Assembly (NCBI RefSeq): GCF_004217555.1
Contig: NZ_SHKW01000001.1
Coordinates: 4,402,001 to 4,466,000 of the forward strand
DNA from: Edaphobacter modestus
Lineage (GTDB): Bacteria > Acidobacteriota > Terriglobia > Terriglobales > Acidobacteriaceae
Direction of reading: 5' to 3'
Length of the DNA stretch: 64,000 nt
The notes below the pieces were generated by a model. It was not told the origin of the DNA. It was given only the letters and a program-made list of their open reading frames with translations, and did not search any database. Shown here piece by piece: positions 8,838 through 17,731 of the stretch. Position numbers and translations under genes: made by a program. Each line of letters opens with the position of its first letter. Position 1 is the first letter of the stretch.

Positions 8838-9749
8838 CTAGGTTGCTGATGCTGTGATCTTTCCATTCAAGCCGTTGGGGAAAAACCCACCCGTCTTCAC
8901 CACTCCCGCCGTCGCATTCAAATAAACGATGTGCAAGACCTGGTCGGTTGTTCGGCTGTATGAGATCGAGTTCGTATCCGCCGCCACTATCGTGCTCGCC
9001 GTCAAGGTTGTCTCAGCACCTCCACCGGCCTTCCCGCGCAGGGCCGAAATCTGATTCGCATACGTGATATAGGGCACGTCCAGTTGCGTCAGCAGCGTTC
9101 GGATCTCACCCGCGTGATACGCTTCCGTCGCCAGAATGCCTGCTGCTGCTGCTAGATTCTTCTTATCCGTCAACAGTCCGGCCGCACCGTGATATGCCGT
9201 CACGCCAACATCTTCAAAGACAAACGCACCGACGATAAAGCTGTTCTCATCCGCAAACGGGTTGAACATCGGCCCTATCCCTGCAGCCATTGCCGCCGCA
9301 TTGAAGCTGTTCGTCAGATCGATGACGGGTCGATCCACGGCCGCTGAACCAAGCGCCTTACGAAGAAAGCGCACATGGGCTAGCTCGTCGTTGGCGATCT
9401 CTGTTGCATATTGCTGGATTGCCGGAGTCTTGAAGGCAACCTGTGTTCCGCCCGTCACCGCTCCCGCAGAGGAGCCGGCATCCGTGCTTGAAAGTCCCGA
9501 ACCAGTGACAGCCCGCAGATAAAATTCTGCTTCCAAATACTCAAGATTCAGCGCAAAGTTCAAAATATCTGCATCGGTAAGAGTCGTCGTGGGTGGTGTG
9601 GTTGGAGTAGTCGGCATCGACGAATTGCTGCCGCTGCACCCCTCCGCAAGCGTCATCACGGCAGCTGCGCCCGCACTCGTTCCCGCCATATTTAGAAATC
9701 TGCGGCGGGACACACTTCTTCTTCGGAAGAGTTCTTCAAGATTGCTCAC
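8838..9749 (-). CDS. Ferritin-like domain protein, Tat lipoprotein-like (paralog A)
   Basis: About 303 aa. A GTG start at 9749 is chosen because AAAGGAG lies six bases upstream; an in-frame ATG at 9845 would add a poor leader. The N-terminus holds a textbook Tat motif (SRRRFLNMAG) and a lipobox-like LAEGC, so it is probably an exported lipoprotein. The ferritin-like helices match paralog B (NLEYLEAEFYLRA, EIANDELAHVRFLRKA, FEDVGVTAYHGAAGL, TEAYHAGEIR). The tandem pair arose by duplication. The sigma/anti-sigma pair downstream may control them. Confidence 0.82.
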   Translation of the reverse strand: MSNLEELFRRRSVSRRRFLNMAGTSAGAAAVMTLAEGCSGSNSSMPTTPTTPPTTTLTDADILNFALNLEYLEAEFYLRAVTGSGLSSTDAGSSAGAVTGGTQVAFKTPAIQQYATEIANDELAHVRFLRKALGSAAVDRPVIDLTNSFNAAAMAAGIGPMFNPFADENSFIVGAFVFEDVGVTAYHGAAGLLTDKKNLAAAAGILATEAYHAGEIRTLLTQLDVPYITYANQISALRGKAGGGAETTLTASTIVAADTNSISYSRTTDQVLHIVYLNATAGVVKTGGFFPNGLNGKITASAT

Positions 9750-10167
9750 GATGAGCTCCTTTTGGTATTTGAAACCTTCGCTTACAGTTTCAGTACGCGG
9801 AGACACCGGTATCGGATTTCTAAACGAGAAAATAGTTTTCGCCAACCAGCAAGAAGGTCAGTTGTAGCTGACCTTCCGCTCGCCCCGAACTGTTCCACCG
9901 ACTTTATCGCGCCGGCAGTCGACGCAGGCGGGCGGCTCAGTGGCAACTGCGAACTGCTGAGCGGGTGCGGCGGCGGTTGTTGGGGGAGGAGTGTTGGACT
10001 TCTGGCAAGCTGTGCCTGCCAGAAGGGGCCAGGGTAATGAGGAGAGATACAGGAGCGAATCCTCGGAACATTCGTTGCATACTGTTCTACTTAGAGTTCG
10101 CGGTTGTTACGCAAATCGTGGAACCCGACTTCTTCGAAGTCGTCGCATTCTGGAGTGGCTCAATCCT
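9750..10167. other. Non-coding stretch upstream of the ferritin-like genes
   Basis: No convincing gene is seen. The part next to 9749 should hold the promoter of the leftward ferritin pair. A short palindrome (CGACTTC-TTC-GAAGTCG, near 10127-10143) lies just beyond the stop of the truncated Tat reading frame and could be its terminator remnant. Confidence 0.4.
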
Positions 10168-10302
10168 TCACGTCCCTTTGAAGAAAGGCATCAGGTTGTT
10201 TCTTCTGTAGATCCAGTCGCCAAGTCTGTTTGGGCTCCCATCAACTTTGGTGGTGACAAGCGATGAAGCAGCCTCTTTGAGAAAGTCACGTCGGTTCTTC
10301 AT
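10168..10302 (-). pseudogene. Truncated Tat-signal protein remnant (44 codons)
   Basis: An ATG at 10302, with AGGAG eight bases upstream, opens MKNRRDFLKEAASSL, a typical twin-arginine signal start. The reading loses similarity to any known leader after about residue 15 and stops after 44 residues. It most likely marks the beginning of an exported oxidoreductase or similar protein whose body was deleted. It lies just beyond the PepSY gene on the same strand. The parent family cannot be named. Confidence 0.5.
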
Positions 10303-10344
10303 ATATCGGCTCCTGCGAACTTGAACTGCAGGATGGCATAGCTG

Positions 10345-11742
10345 CTAGGCAGGCTCAAGGCCCAGCCAGCGGCTCACAGACGGAATGCGGGACAGGATAA
10401 GTTTCTCCATCAGAATCACGGCGGCCAGCGAAACCGCCATTGCTGGCAGATAGAGCGCCAGTGCGACGATCACGGCAATCAACGCGAACGTCCATTTGGG
10501 ACGTTGTGTAGGCAGCGGTGCTCCCAGCACGCCAACGCTTCGCCGACGCCACCATAGCACGGTCGCACTCATGCTGAGCAACACCAGGCCCATAGCGGTG
10601 GCCAGACTGATGAGCTGATTCATGAGCCCGAAGAGCTGCCCTTCATGAGCTGCGATGCCAACCCCCATGATGCGATCGATGATGTGCCGCTGGCTGAAGT
10701 CTTCGCGGCTGACGATGGAGGCGGTTGCCGGGTCCATCGTGACTACAGTGCGTAGTGGCCTGTTCTGCGAGTCGGACTTCACAGTCCAAGGGCTGTTGCT
10801 GCTCATCGCGGGCATAATCAGAACCGGGTAAGCCAGATGAAGTTCCGCCGCGGCCGGGACAAGTCGATTGAGTGGTTCATACGCGTTCGCCGAAGTCATC
10901 CGATGCATGACGTGGCCCATATGCTCCGCATGTTCGACGACTGCTCCTGCCATGCCGTTGCGGTTCAGGGCTTCTCGTTCGGCAAGTTCGGAAGATCGGC
11001 CGGTTGTCCAGTCCTGCCGCACGGTTGCTGTCCCGGTGACCTCTCGAATCTTCTTAAAGTAAGCTCCCCAGCTCTTCGCCCACGGCAGACCGGTGAGCAG
11101 TAAGAAAAGAGCGAATGCAGAGACCCACACTCCGGTTACGGCGTGAAGATCGCGCCAGAAGATGCGCTTTCCCTTTCGCATCCGAATCCATAGCACACCA
11201 GCAAGTTTTTCGCTCTGCCGGGGCCACCAAAGGTAGAGTCCACTCACGATAAGAACGATGGCCCACGAAGCGGCAAGTTCGACGACTCGCGATCCCCAGT
11301 CTCCGGCAAGCAACTCACCATGCAGGCGGAAGATGATCCGCATGGGGCGTTTGTCTTCGCTGATGACCTTCAATATCTGCAAGGTCTGAGGATGGACGTA
11401 AATGCGATACTCTTCTTTGCCCACCCCGACGATCACGCGAGCCGCAGCATCGCCGTTCGGGGGCAACTCATAGTAGTGAAGACTCGATCCCGGCACAGCA
11501 TCCATCGCCACGTTAGCAATCGCTTCGGGTGTCGCCCGTTGACCATGTAACGCCAGGTGGTCGTATGGCCGATCAAGCCAGCGCTCGATCTGTGGTTTGA
11601 ATAGATAGATGGAACCTGTGCATGCAAGCCAGATCACAAGCGGTATGCAAAAGATTCCTGCATAAAAGTGCCATCGCCAGATGGCGCGATAGACGCGCCT
11701 CGACTGCTCTTCCTCGACATTCTTCGTAATCGTATTGCTCAT
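10345..11742 (-). CDS. PepSY-associated transmembrane protein (PiuB-like)
   Basis: This 465-aa inner-membrane protein belongs to the PepSY_TM/COG3182 group found with iron- or copper-uptake receptors. The first helix reads WHFYAGIFCIPLVIWLACTGSIYLF; a PepSY-like periplasmic part follows (EYRIYVHPQTLQILKV), then helices near AASWAIVLIVSGLYLWWP, VSAFALFLLLTGLPW, ISLATAMGLVLLSMSATVLWW and FALIAVIVALALYLPAMAV. Family members are thought to take part in ferric-siderophore reduction or other periplasmic metal handling. It follows a TBDR gene by 72 bases on the same strand, which supports a metal-uptake operon. Confidence 0.88.
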   Translation of the reverse strand: MSNTITKNVEEEQSRRVYRAIWRWHFYAGIFCIPLVIWLACTGSIYLFKPQIERWLDRPYDHLALHGQRATPEAIANVAMDAVPGSSLHYYELPPNGDAAARVIVGVGKEEYRIYVHPQTLQILKVISEDKRPMRIIFRLHGELLAGDWGSRVVELAASWAIVLIVSGLYLWWPRQSEKLAGVLWIRMRKGKRIFWRDLHAVTGVWVSAFALFLLLTGLPWAKSWGAYFKKIREVTGTATVRQDWTTGRSSELAEREALNRNGMAGAVVEHAEHMGHVMHRMTSANAYEPLNRLVPAAAELHLAYPVLIMPAMSSNSPWTVKSDSQNRPLRTVVTMDPATASIVSREDFSQRHIIDRIMGVGIAAHEGQLFGLMNQLISLATAMGLVLLSMSATVLWWRRRSVGVLGAPLPTQRPKWTFALIAVIVALALYLPAMAVSLAAVILMEKLILSRIPSVSRWLGLEPA

Positions 11743-11814
11743 ATTTGAGTCCTCTCTGGAGAATGCGGCAGTTGGCCGCCGTCCTTCTTTTTGGTTGAGC
11801 TGATTTGTGCAGGC

Positions 11815-14325
11815 CTAGAATCTGACACGCACTCCTCCGTAAGAAGCACGAGGAGTCCCGGCATAGATCGATCCAGTCGAGCCCATCAAGACACTCGCTC
11901 CGTTTTGTTGTCCAAGAGCATTGAGAGTGTTGGTGATGTTTCCGGCGGAGGCTACGTAAGTCTTGTTTGCCAGATTCTGAATATCGAAGAAGAATCGCAG
12001 ACGTGAGAGAGCTCCATGACCTAGGGGCGGATCATAGTGCGTACTCAAATTGAGCAGCGTGTAGCCTGGCGAGCTGAGAAAATTTGCATTGTCGAGAACG
12101 TAATTGTCGCGCCAGTTTGTTTCAACATATCCGCCGAATCCCCGCAGAACTCCCGTTGGTTGGTCGTAGACAATCCGAGCGTTGAGGAAATGCGGCTGAA
12201 CGCCCGGAATTCGGTTGTTGTTCCGCGAAAAACTGTTGGTGACGCTGCCCGTGGTGAGTTGTTCTGTGTAATCGGTATAGATCTGATTGTCGTAGAGGTA
12301 GGAAGCACGCACGCGTGCGCCAGCCAGCTTCTGCGGAAGCGGGTGCCAGTCCAAACTAGCCTGGACGCCACGATGGGCTGAGGCGGGCGCGTTGAAGGTA
12401 TAGCTCTGCAGGTTGACGCCCGGCGATTGTGTCACCTGTTCGTCATGGAACCACTCGTAAAAGACTGCTGCCGAGATTTGAAGCGTGGCGCCGAGTGACC
12501 AGTCGGCTCCGCCATCGACGCCGAGATTGCGCTGTGTCTTAAGCGTTGTATTGTTGCCAAACTGGCCTTGTGCATTGGTGAAGAGTTGCGTAGCCTGTGG
12601 CGTTCCGTAGCCGGTTCCGAGCCGTGCGTGGAGACGCCATGCATGATCGGGGCGAAACTGCAGCCCCACCTCGGGAGCGACATTGAAGAAGGTGCGGTTC
12701 GCACGGACTGGGGAAATCGTCGGTGTTCCACCTGTGGGATAGGTGAAGTTGTTTGCGATTGCGTTGAGACCTGTGTATTCGCCGCCTAAACCAGCCACAA
12801 GCGTCCAGCGTTCGGCGAGTGCAATTTCCTCGCGCACACGAAAACCTGAGTTGAGGTGGTTGCCGACGACCGTTTGCACCTGACCGCCAAGCGTTGCATT
12901 GCCGCCGGGCATCAGATTCGAGCTTTGCGAGTTGATGTTCTCGTAGTTGAAGAAACCGCCAACGTAACTAGTGGATTGCTTATTGGAGAAGAGTCCACGC
13001 CGCAGCACATTACTCATAACATTGAACGACGGCAAAGTGCCGCGATAGGTAGTGGCGCTCGTCGGCTGGTCGGCATCGCGGTTGTCCCACACAAACTGCG
13101 TCTGCCATGTAGTTGCCTGTGTCAGATCGTGTTCATACCGGCCACCGACGATCGTCCGCCGGTCATGGCGATTCAGGCCCGCCTCTGCCGCGCCAAGCGA
13201 CTGACGCGTGCCGTTATAGCCATTTGCATACACGCTGATGCTCGCACATCCGTTCGTTGCAAAGGCGGCGCTGTACACCTCACATCCATGTTGGTACGGA
13301 TTCATCTGGTACTGCGTGCGCGAAAGCCGGAGCGATAGGTTCGTGTTCAAATCATTGTTGATGAACTTGAATGTCATGCGATCCCGCGGAGTCGCTACAA
13401 AGGTCGCGAGGATATTCGTGGTTACGGTGTTGTACTGGTTGTTCACCGTCGCCTGATCTGCACGTACATTGCTGACAAAGGCAGAGAGTTGATATCGATC
13501 ATTGCCTGCACCATAGGTGACATAGTCGTTGTAATAACCGAAACTACCGAAGTCGGCTCCAACCTCCAGCCCTTGGATCTCGCTACCGCTCCGCGTGTGA
13601 AAATTGATCGCGCCGCCGGATGCGTAGTTTCCATACAAGGCCGACGACGGTCCTTCCACAACATCGATGCTGCTGTACGCATGAGGGTCAGTAAGATCCG
13701 TGCGAGCCAGGCCATCAGGCTGTGTCACAGGAAAACCGTCCTCAAAGACCTGCACATTGCGCACACCGTATGTCTGGCGATTGCTCGATCCGCGCACGGA
13801 GATGGAGATATCGCGAGGACCATTGCCCTGAAGAACTGTGACGCCGGGAACTAGATTCAGTACATCTGCAATCGTCGTCGCAGGTGAGTTTCTGAAGTCG
13901 GCCTGACTGACCTGAGCCTGTGTCTGGCTCGTGGGCGTCTCGGTGATCAGAGAGGGCTCCGCCTCGACATTCACATTCTGTGTCAAGGTCGAAACAGGAA
14001 GTGACAGACTGACCGGCACACTCCCACCTGCTGAGATGGTTGCTGTCTGTTCAGTAAGCTGAAAGCCGTCCTGCACGGCGCGAATGTCATACGTTCCCGC
14101 AGGTAAACCGGTGACCGTAAATCGACCCTGCTGGTCCGAGATAGAACGGAGCGTAGATCCTCCGCTTGTGGGATGGATCTCAATTCGCGCTCCAACGATC
14201 GCCGCATGTCCGGGATCAACGACCTGGCCTGTCAGCACTCCGTCTCTTCCACTCTGTGCAGTGGCAGATATAGCGATGGCTGTCGTCACGAAAGCAACAG
14301 CCGCAAGTTTACTATGCGAATACAC
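11815..14325 (-). CDS. TonB-dependent receptor, probable metal/siderophore uptake
   Basis: An 836-aa receptor with a signal peptide (about 1-23, AIAISATAQS), a carboxypeptidase-regulatory-like domain (about 28-115, GVLTGQVVDPGHAAIVGARI), and a plug (about 125-240) containing IADVLNLVPGVTVLQGNG, DISISVRGSSNRQTYGVRN and GPSSALYGNYASGGAINF. The barrel ends in GGVRVRF with a terminal Phe. Its length and plug resemble siderophore or metal receptors more than the 1000+ aa Oar types elsewhere in the window. It is flanked upstream by two Cys/His-rich small secreted proteins and downstream by a PepSY protein, fitting metal uptake; iron and copper are both possible. Confidence 0.9.
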   Translation of the reverse strand: MYSHSKLAAVAFVTTAIAISATAQSGRDGVLTGQVVDPGHAAIVGARIEIHPTSGGSTLRSISDQQGRFTVTGLPAGTYDIRAVQDGFQLTEQTATISAGGSVPVSLSLPVSTLTQNVNVEAEPSLITETPTSQTQAQVSQADFRNSPATTIADVLNLVPGVTVLQGNGPRDISISVRGSSNRQTYGVRNVQVFEDGFPVTQPDGLARTDLTDPHAYSSIDVVEGPSSALYGNYASGGAINFHTRSGSEIQGLEVGADFGSFGYYNDYVTYGAGNDRYQLSAFVSNVRADQATVNNQYNTVTTNILATFVATPRDRMTFKFINNDLNTNLSLRLSRTQYQMNPYQHGCEVYSAAFATNGCASISVYANGYNGTRQSLGAAEAGLNRHDRRTIVGGRYEHDLTQATTWQTQFVWDNRDADQPTSATTYRGTLPSFNVMSNVLRRGLFSNKQSTSYVGGFFNYENINSQSSNLMPGGNATLGGQVQTVVGNHLNSGFRVREEIALAERWTLVAGLGGEYTGLNAIANNFTYPTGGTPTISPVRANRTFFNVAPEVGLQFRPDHAWRLHARLGTGYGTPQATQLFTNAQGQFGNNTTLKTQRNLGVDGGADWSLGATLQISAAVFYEWFHDEQVTQSPGVNLQSYTFNAPASAHRGVQASLDWHPLPQKLAGARVRASYLYDNQIYTDYTEQLTTGSVTNSFSRNNNRIPGVQPHFLNARIVYDQPTGVLRGFGGYVETNWRDNYVLDNANFLSSPGYTLLNLSTHYDPPLGHGALSRLRFFFDIQNLANKTYVASAGNITNTLNALGQQNGASVLMGSTGSIYAGTPRASYGGVRVRF

Positions 14326-14449
14326 AGTTTCCTCTCAATCCAAGTCTGGGCTTATAGAGAAGGTCGCTTGAGACGTCACGAGCGACAGGCAAACTCACAG
14401 TAAGCCGGATAGAACGCTGCCCACGACAACAGGACAGATGGACACGTAG

Positions 14450-14860
14450 CTAGGGGAAGAGCGTTGGAGGGCCGCGTTTTTGACGCGCACGTTCCCGTGA
14501 GATACGCCATTTGGATTGCGTCTGAGAAATCCCCGCCGGGTGGCTCACTAGAGGAGCGAAGATGGCGTTACTTAGAGAAGCGGTATAAAGATTCGGATAA
14601 TGAGAAGGGACCACAGAGTCCGGACAGTAAGGGCACTTGTCCGCTGGTGCGCGGAACTGAGGATCGTGGCTTGCGAACCAGCCTCGTTCCGCCGTGTTCA
14701 GCATGCAATGATGTTTTCCATTCCGACGGCAGCAAGCAGGCAACCCCGCATCCCTCGGCGTGCTCCTCGCGAGCAGCGGAGTTAAGAGAGGCAAGCCGAA
14801 CATGGCTACCAGGAGGATGGAGAACAGTCGGCGCATAAGACGGACTATCTGCTTTCGCAC
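14450..14860 (-). CDS. Small secreted Cys/His/Met-rich protein (paralog 2)
   Basis: A 136-aa protein with a basic N-terminus and signal peptide (LFSILLVAMFGLPLLTPLLA). After cleavage come ACCRRNGKHHC with a nearby Met, then FRAPADKCPYCP, and a basic end ERARQKRGPP. The Cys, His and Met clusters suggest metal binding in the periplasm. A second copy lies directly upstream. The layout (signal, Cys/His core, RGPP-like tail, next to TBDR and PepSY genes) recalls DUF2946 proteins of metal-uptake loci, but membership is an inference. Function is unknown. Confidence 0.7.
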   Translation of the reverse strand: MRKQIVRLMRRLFSILLVAMFGLPLLTPLLARSTPRDAGLPACCRRNGKHHCMLNTAERGWFASHDPQFRAPADKCPYCPDSVVPSHYPNLYTASLSNAIFAPLVSHPAGISQTQSKWRISRERARQKRGPPTLFP

Positions 14861-14994
14861 ACGGGGAACGAAGTTATAAGAACTCGACCAGGAGATTAAG
14901 CCTGATGCAACTGGTGCGCTGCTTAATGGATGGACCTAGAGCCTGGACACAAATGTGCCGAACTAAGCATGTTCTATTCGCAGCAAAAGCGGTC

Positions 14995-15384
14995 TTATAT
15001 CGAGATGGAGAAAGTCGGCGGCCCGCGTTTTTGGCCCGACCGGTCGCGCGCAATTCTCCAGAGAGATTGCGTTTGAGCGGCTACTGCCGGGTGACTGATC
15101 AAACCAGCGAAGATTGCCTGATCAGGTGGCGCAGCAAATTTATCGAAGTGAGCGGAAGCGACTGCTGCCGGAAAGTATGGGCACTTCTCGGCTGGTGCAC
15201 TGAATCGCGATGCATGATTGGCAAGCTTAACGTGCTCACTCATACTCAGTACGCAGTGATGCTTTCCGTTCCTGCGGCAACAGGCGGGCAGGTTCGCCTC
15301 ACTCTTCGCCGACATCGCGAAGAGCGGAGAGGCCAACGGCAAGCCGAAAACGGTCAGCAACAAAATGGACAGAATCTTCCGCAA
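14995..15384 (-). CDS. Small secreted Cys/His/Met-rich protein (paralog 1)
   Basis: A 129-aa paralog of the protein encoded just downstream. It shares the signal peptide type (ILSILLLTVFGLPLASPLFA), the block LPACCRRNGKHHC, the motif FSAPAEKCPYFP (second Cys of CPYC replaced by Phe), and the tail RSGQKRGPPT. Conservation of these blocks against a divergent middle argues that both copies are real genes under selection. Together they lead the leftward TBDR/PepSY locus. A periplasmic metal-binding role is inferred. Confidence 0.7.
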   Translation of the reverse strand: MRKILSILLLTVFGLPLASPLFAMSAKSEANLPACCRRNGKHHCVLSMSEHVKLANHASRFSAPAEKCPYFPAAVASAHFDKFAAPPDQAIFAGLISHPAVAAQTQSLWRIARDRSGQKRGPPTFSISI

Positions 15385-15506
15385 TGCTCCGATTTAAGCA
15401 CCGAACGGCCTTCGATTGCAAGGACGGACGGTGATCGAATCCGATCACGGCGACGTTCTTTCTCGGAAATGTGGCACAAGACGATCTAGACGTTGCTCTA
15501 CTTTGC

Positions 15507-16016
15507 CTACTGTTTCGACGTCGTCAGGCGCTTGATGAGTTGAATTTGTCCTGCATGATATAGATCGTGCGCTGCAATCCCAGCAATAAGCTCAAACAGA
15601 TTCACTTTGGATTTAGGGGACACCGAACAAAGGTCACGATTGGCGAGCCCCTCAACGGCAGTTCGTAGATTCGCGTGCATTCGTTCCAACAGTGCGCGGT
15701 CATCATTCCACAAACGCTCATCTGCATCATTATCAGGCCGCGTGAACCAGTTCGAGCCCTTCAGCTCGAATGAGCCTCGAGGCTCGGCCGTGATGCGCCT
15801 CAATACCGTGTACTTCCAGTAAGCAGCGTGTACGACGAGCTCCCAAATGTTATGGCGACCTGGGGCGGGGCGCTTTGCAGCAACCGATGCTGTTACACCG
15901 CGGATGGATCCGCGCAAATTCGTTCCATGCCATGACTGCCGGTTGTATGCGCGATCGAGGACTTCAAGCAAAACCTTTACTTTTTCAAATGAATCGAACC
16001 CGGATGGACGCGCCAT
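15507..16016 (-). CDS. DinB-family protein (YfiT/DinB-like four-helix fold)
   Basis: A 169-aa protein with the layout of the DinB superfamily: an N-terminal helix (LLEVLDRAYN), HNIWELVVHAAYWKY and a C-terminal LIAGIAAHDLYHAGQIQLIKR. The His residues in helices two and four (HAAYW and HDLYHAGQ) are those expected to form the metal site. Some relatives are thiol transferases or stress-induced hydrolases; the substrate is unknown. The start overlaps the end of a small reading frame on the same strand that resembles an Mth938-like fragment. Confidence 0.85.
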   Translation of the reverse strand: MARPSGFDSFEKVKVLLEVLDRAYNRQSWHGTNLRGSIRGVTASVAAKRPAPGRHNIWELVVHAAYWKYTVLRRITAEPRGSFELKGSNWFTRPDNDADERLWNDDRALLERMHANLRTAVEGLANRDLCSVSPKSKVNLFELIAGIAAHDLYHAGQIQLIKRLTTSKQ

Positions 16017-16158
16017 TAGTAACTCCTTTGAAAGCCCGTGCGTGACGCCGGCGACGAGGTTTGCGGATTTCTTCGCGGTCTATCACCACATCCTGCTCGT
16101 AGTTGCTGCCGTCGATTCGGAGGGTACCGAAGGAAAATTTATCGAATTGCTTGCGCAC
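15985..16158 (-). pseudogene. Mth938-like domain fragment
   Basis: A 57-codon reading from a GTG at 16158 (GAGGAG directly upstream) gives FDKFSFGTLRIDGSNYEQDV and VIDREEIRKPRRRR. This matches the start of small Mth938-like (MTH938/NDUFAF3 family) proteins as I recall them. The family's conserved C-terminal half is absent and the frame runs into the DinB gene, so it is probably a truncated copy. Family assignment is from memory of the motif only. Confidence 0.45.
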
Positions 16159-16176
16159 CTCCTCGTGCTGTTGTGT

Positions 16177-16314
16177 TCAGGCGCTCTTCTTCGAAGTGAC
16201 GGCAGAGAAGGCAGACCAGCATTGTTCTACCTCGCGGCTACCACAATGCGGGCAGGTGGTCTTTTCCGCATCATGCTCTGCGATGGTGTTGCAGACGAAC
16301 TCATAGTGCGGCAT
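16177..16314 (-). CDS. FmdB-type zinc-ribbon protein, internally shortened
   Basis: A 45-aa protein beginning MPHYEFVC and containing CPHCGSREVEQCW, the signature of FmdB/zinc-ribbon regulatory proteins. The ATG at 16314 follows GGGGGAGG, which decides the start; the frame extends further upstream without purpose. Normal members have two CxxC knuckles separated by about 20 residues. Here only one Cys of the first knuckle remains and the spacer is short, so about ten residues seem deleted. It may no longer bind zinc. Confidence 0.6.
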   Translation of the reverse strand: MPHYEFVCNTIAEHDAEKTTCPHCGSREVEQCWSAFSAVTSKKSA

Positions 16315-16474
16315 ACACACCTCCCCCGGTCTCTGAATAATCAGGCTAGATTCTAGTCCCGCGACTGGAACAGGTTCAACACGGATCGATCTCGTCACGC
16401 CTGTGATCTTTCACCGCATGCCCTACGGAAAGGAAATTCAACGTACACTGCTGGCGTATGGCGCCAAGGATTGA

Positions 16475-16666
16475 AAGATTTCTGCAATTACTTTTCGGGT
16501 TGTGAACATGAAGGCTTCGGTGCAGTTCTACCGAAATGTGCTCGGAATGAAGCTGCTTTATTGAGGAGAATGGGCAAGTTTCTCTTCGCTGCGAGCAAAC
16601 GATTTAGAATCTGCGATCCTCAACCTCGAACAAGGTGACAGCGTGTCGCGTTAGGGCGGCTGATTG
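16475..16666 (+). pseudogene. Glyoxalase/VOC-family protein remnant
   Basis: The reading ISAITFRVVNMKASVQFYRN then VLGMKLLY matches the first beta-alpha-beta unit of VOC (glyoxalase/bleomycin-resistance) proteins. A TGA interrupts it after LLY, then similarity resumes (ASFSSLRANDLESAILNLEQ) up to SVSR and a second stop. The remainder is missing. It is a dead fragment, followed at once by another gene's remains. Confidence 0.65.
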
Positions 16667-17364
16667 ATGACAAAATTCAAAATGGCCTGGTCGATTTGTC
16701 CCGGATCAGAACGCACAAAGCAGATAAAGCCGGGCGCATATGTTCGCTTATCGGTGAGCGATACGGACTGCGGAATGGATGCCGCGACGCAGGCGCGTAT
16801 CTTTGAACCATTTTTTACGACCAAGAAGTAGGGGAAGGGAACCGGTCTGGGCTCGGCCCACCGTATATGGAACCTTGGAACAGGCTGGGGATGATTGCAG
16901 GTGAGAGTGAACCGGCGTTTGGCACCAGCTTTCACGTCTACATGCCGCAAACAGAAGAATCGATGGGATTACCGGCTCCAGTCCTGGTGATACAAGGTCA
17001 GTGGCAGGTTCGGAGACAATTCTGATAGTAGAAGGACCAGGATGGCATCAGGAGTCTGCTTACCCAGATTCTTGAGAGGAAGGGCTACACCGCCTTACCT
17101 GCGCGCGATGGTCGTGAGGCCTTGCTGCTATCCGACATTGTAATGCCGCAGATGAGCGAGCACGTGCTGGCTCGCGAGCTGAGTGCTACCCGACCGTCTA
17201 TGAAGATCCTATATATCTTCGGCTATGCGGACCGGTCGCTAGAACAGATGGATGGAGTCTCCTCAGAATTTGCGTGCCTGGAAAGGCCATTCTCACCCGA
17301 TGCACTCATGCGCGAGGTAAGAGCCGTGCTCGATACACCTAGAATTCAGAGCCGCTCCGCATGA
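16660..17364 (+). pseudogene. Decayed hybrid sensor kinase with receiver domain
   Basis: Pieces of a soluble hybrid kinase can be read. PGAYVRLSVSDT and GMDAATQARIFEPFFTTKK (ATPase domain) end at a TAG; then in shifted frames come EPAFGTSFHVYMPQTEES and ETILIVEGPG. Finally a receiver domain (17122-17364) has SDIVMPQMSEHVLARELS, the switch region MKILYIFGYAD and a Lys-to-Arg change (ERPF for EKPF). The first Gly of the DTGCGMD box is Asp. The expected N-box reads on the opposite strand at 16651-16720. Several stops and shifts make it non-functional. Confidence 0.7.
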
Positions 17365-17731
17365 GCACACAGTCAATGCGATGGCAAGCTGCGGAAAACG
17401 CGATTAGTGATCATGAGTTCCACAGGCATCGTCAACATCGTCGGCACCGGTTTCCGATAGAAATGGTGGAACGGTGTAGTTTTTGAGCGTCTTTGGAAAC
17501 AGATAAACTTATCCCGGTTTCAATTAGCACTGGGAAACGCCCATCTGGGAAGTTAACTGCCTTCTTAAGATGCTGGGTACGCAGGCGGGAAATTCGCAGT
17601 TATATTGAAACCTCTTCAAAAAAAATTGGACTGCTAACGTTGTATCAACGTAAGTGCTTTTTAATATGAGAGATTTCCATGTACAGAAGTCTCAGCGAGA
17701 CATCGCAAAAAAACAGTTGTAGAGGGTAAAT
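17365..17731. other. Promoter region of the metallophosphoesterase gene
   Basis: No gene is seen. An inverted repeat ACGTTG-TAT-CAACGT (17637-17651) lies about 80 bases before the start codon and could be an operator. An A-run (near 17618-17626) precedes it. Confidence 0.35.

Noticed and set aside
14464..15489. Plus-strand frames over the two small secreted proteins
   Set aside because: The minus-strand paralogs share signal peptides and Cys/His blocks; the plus frames share only the mirrored bases.
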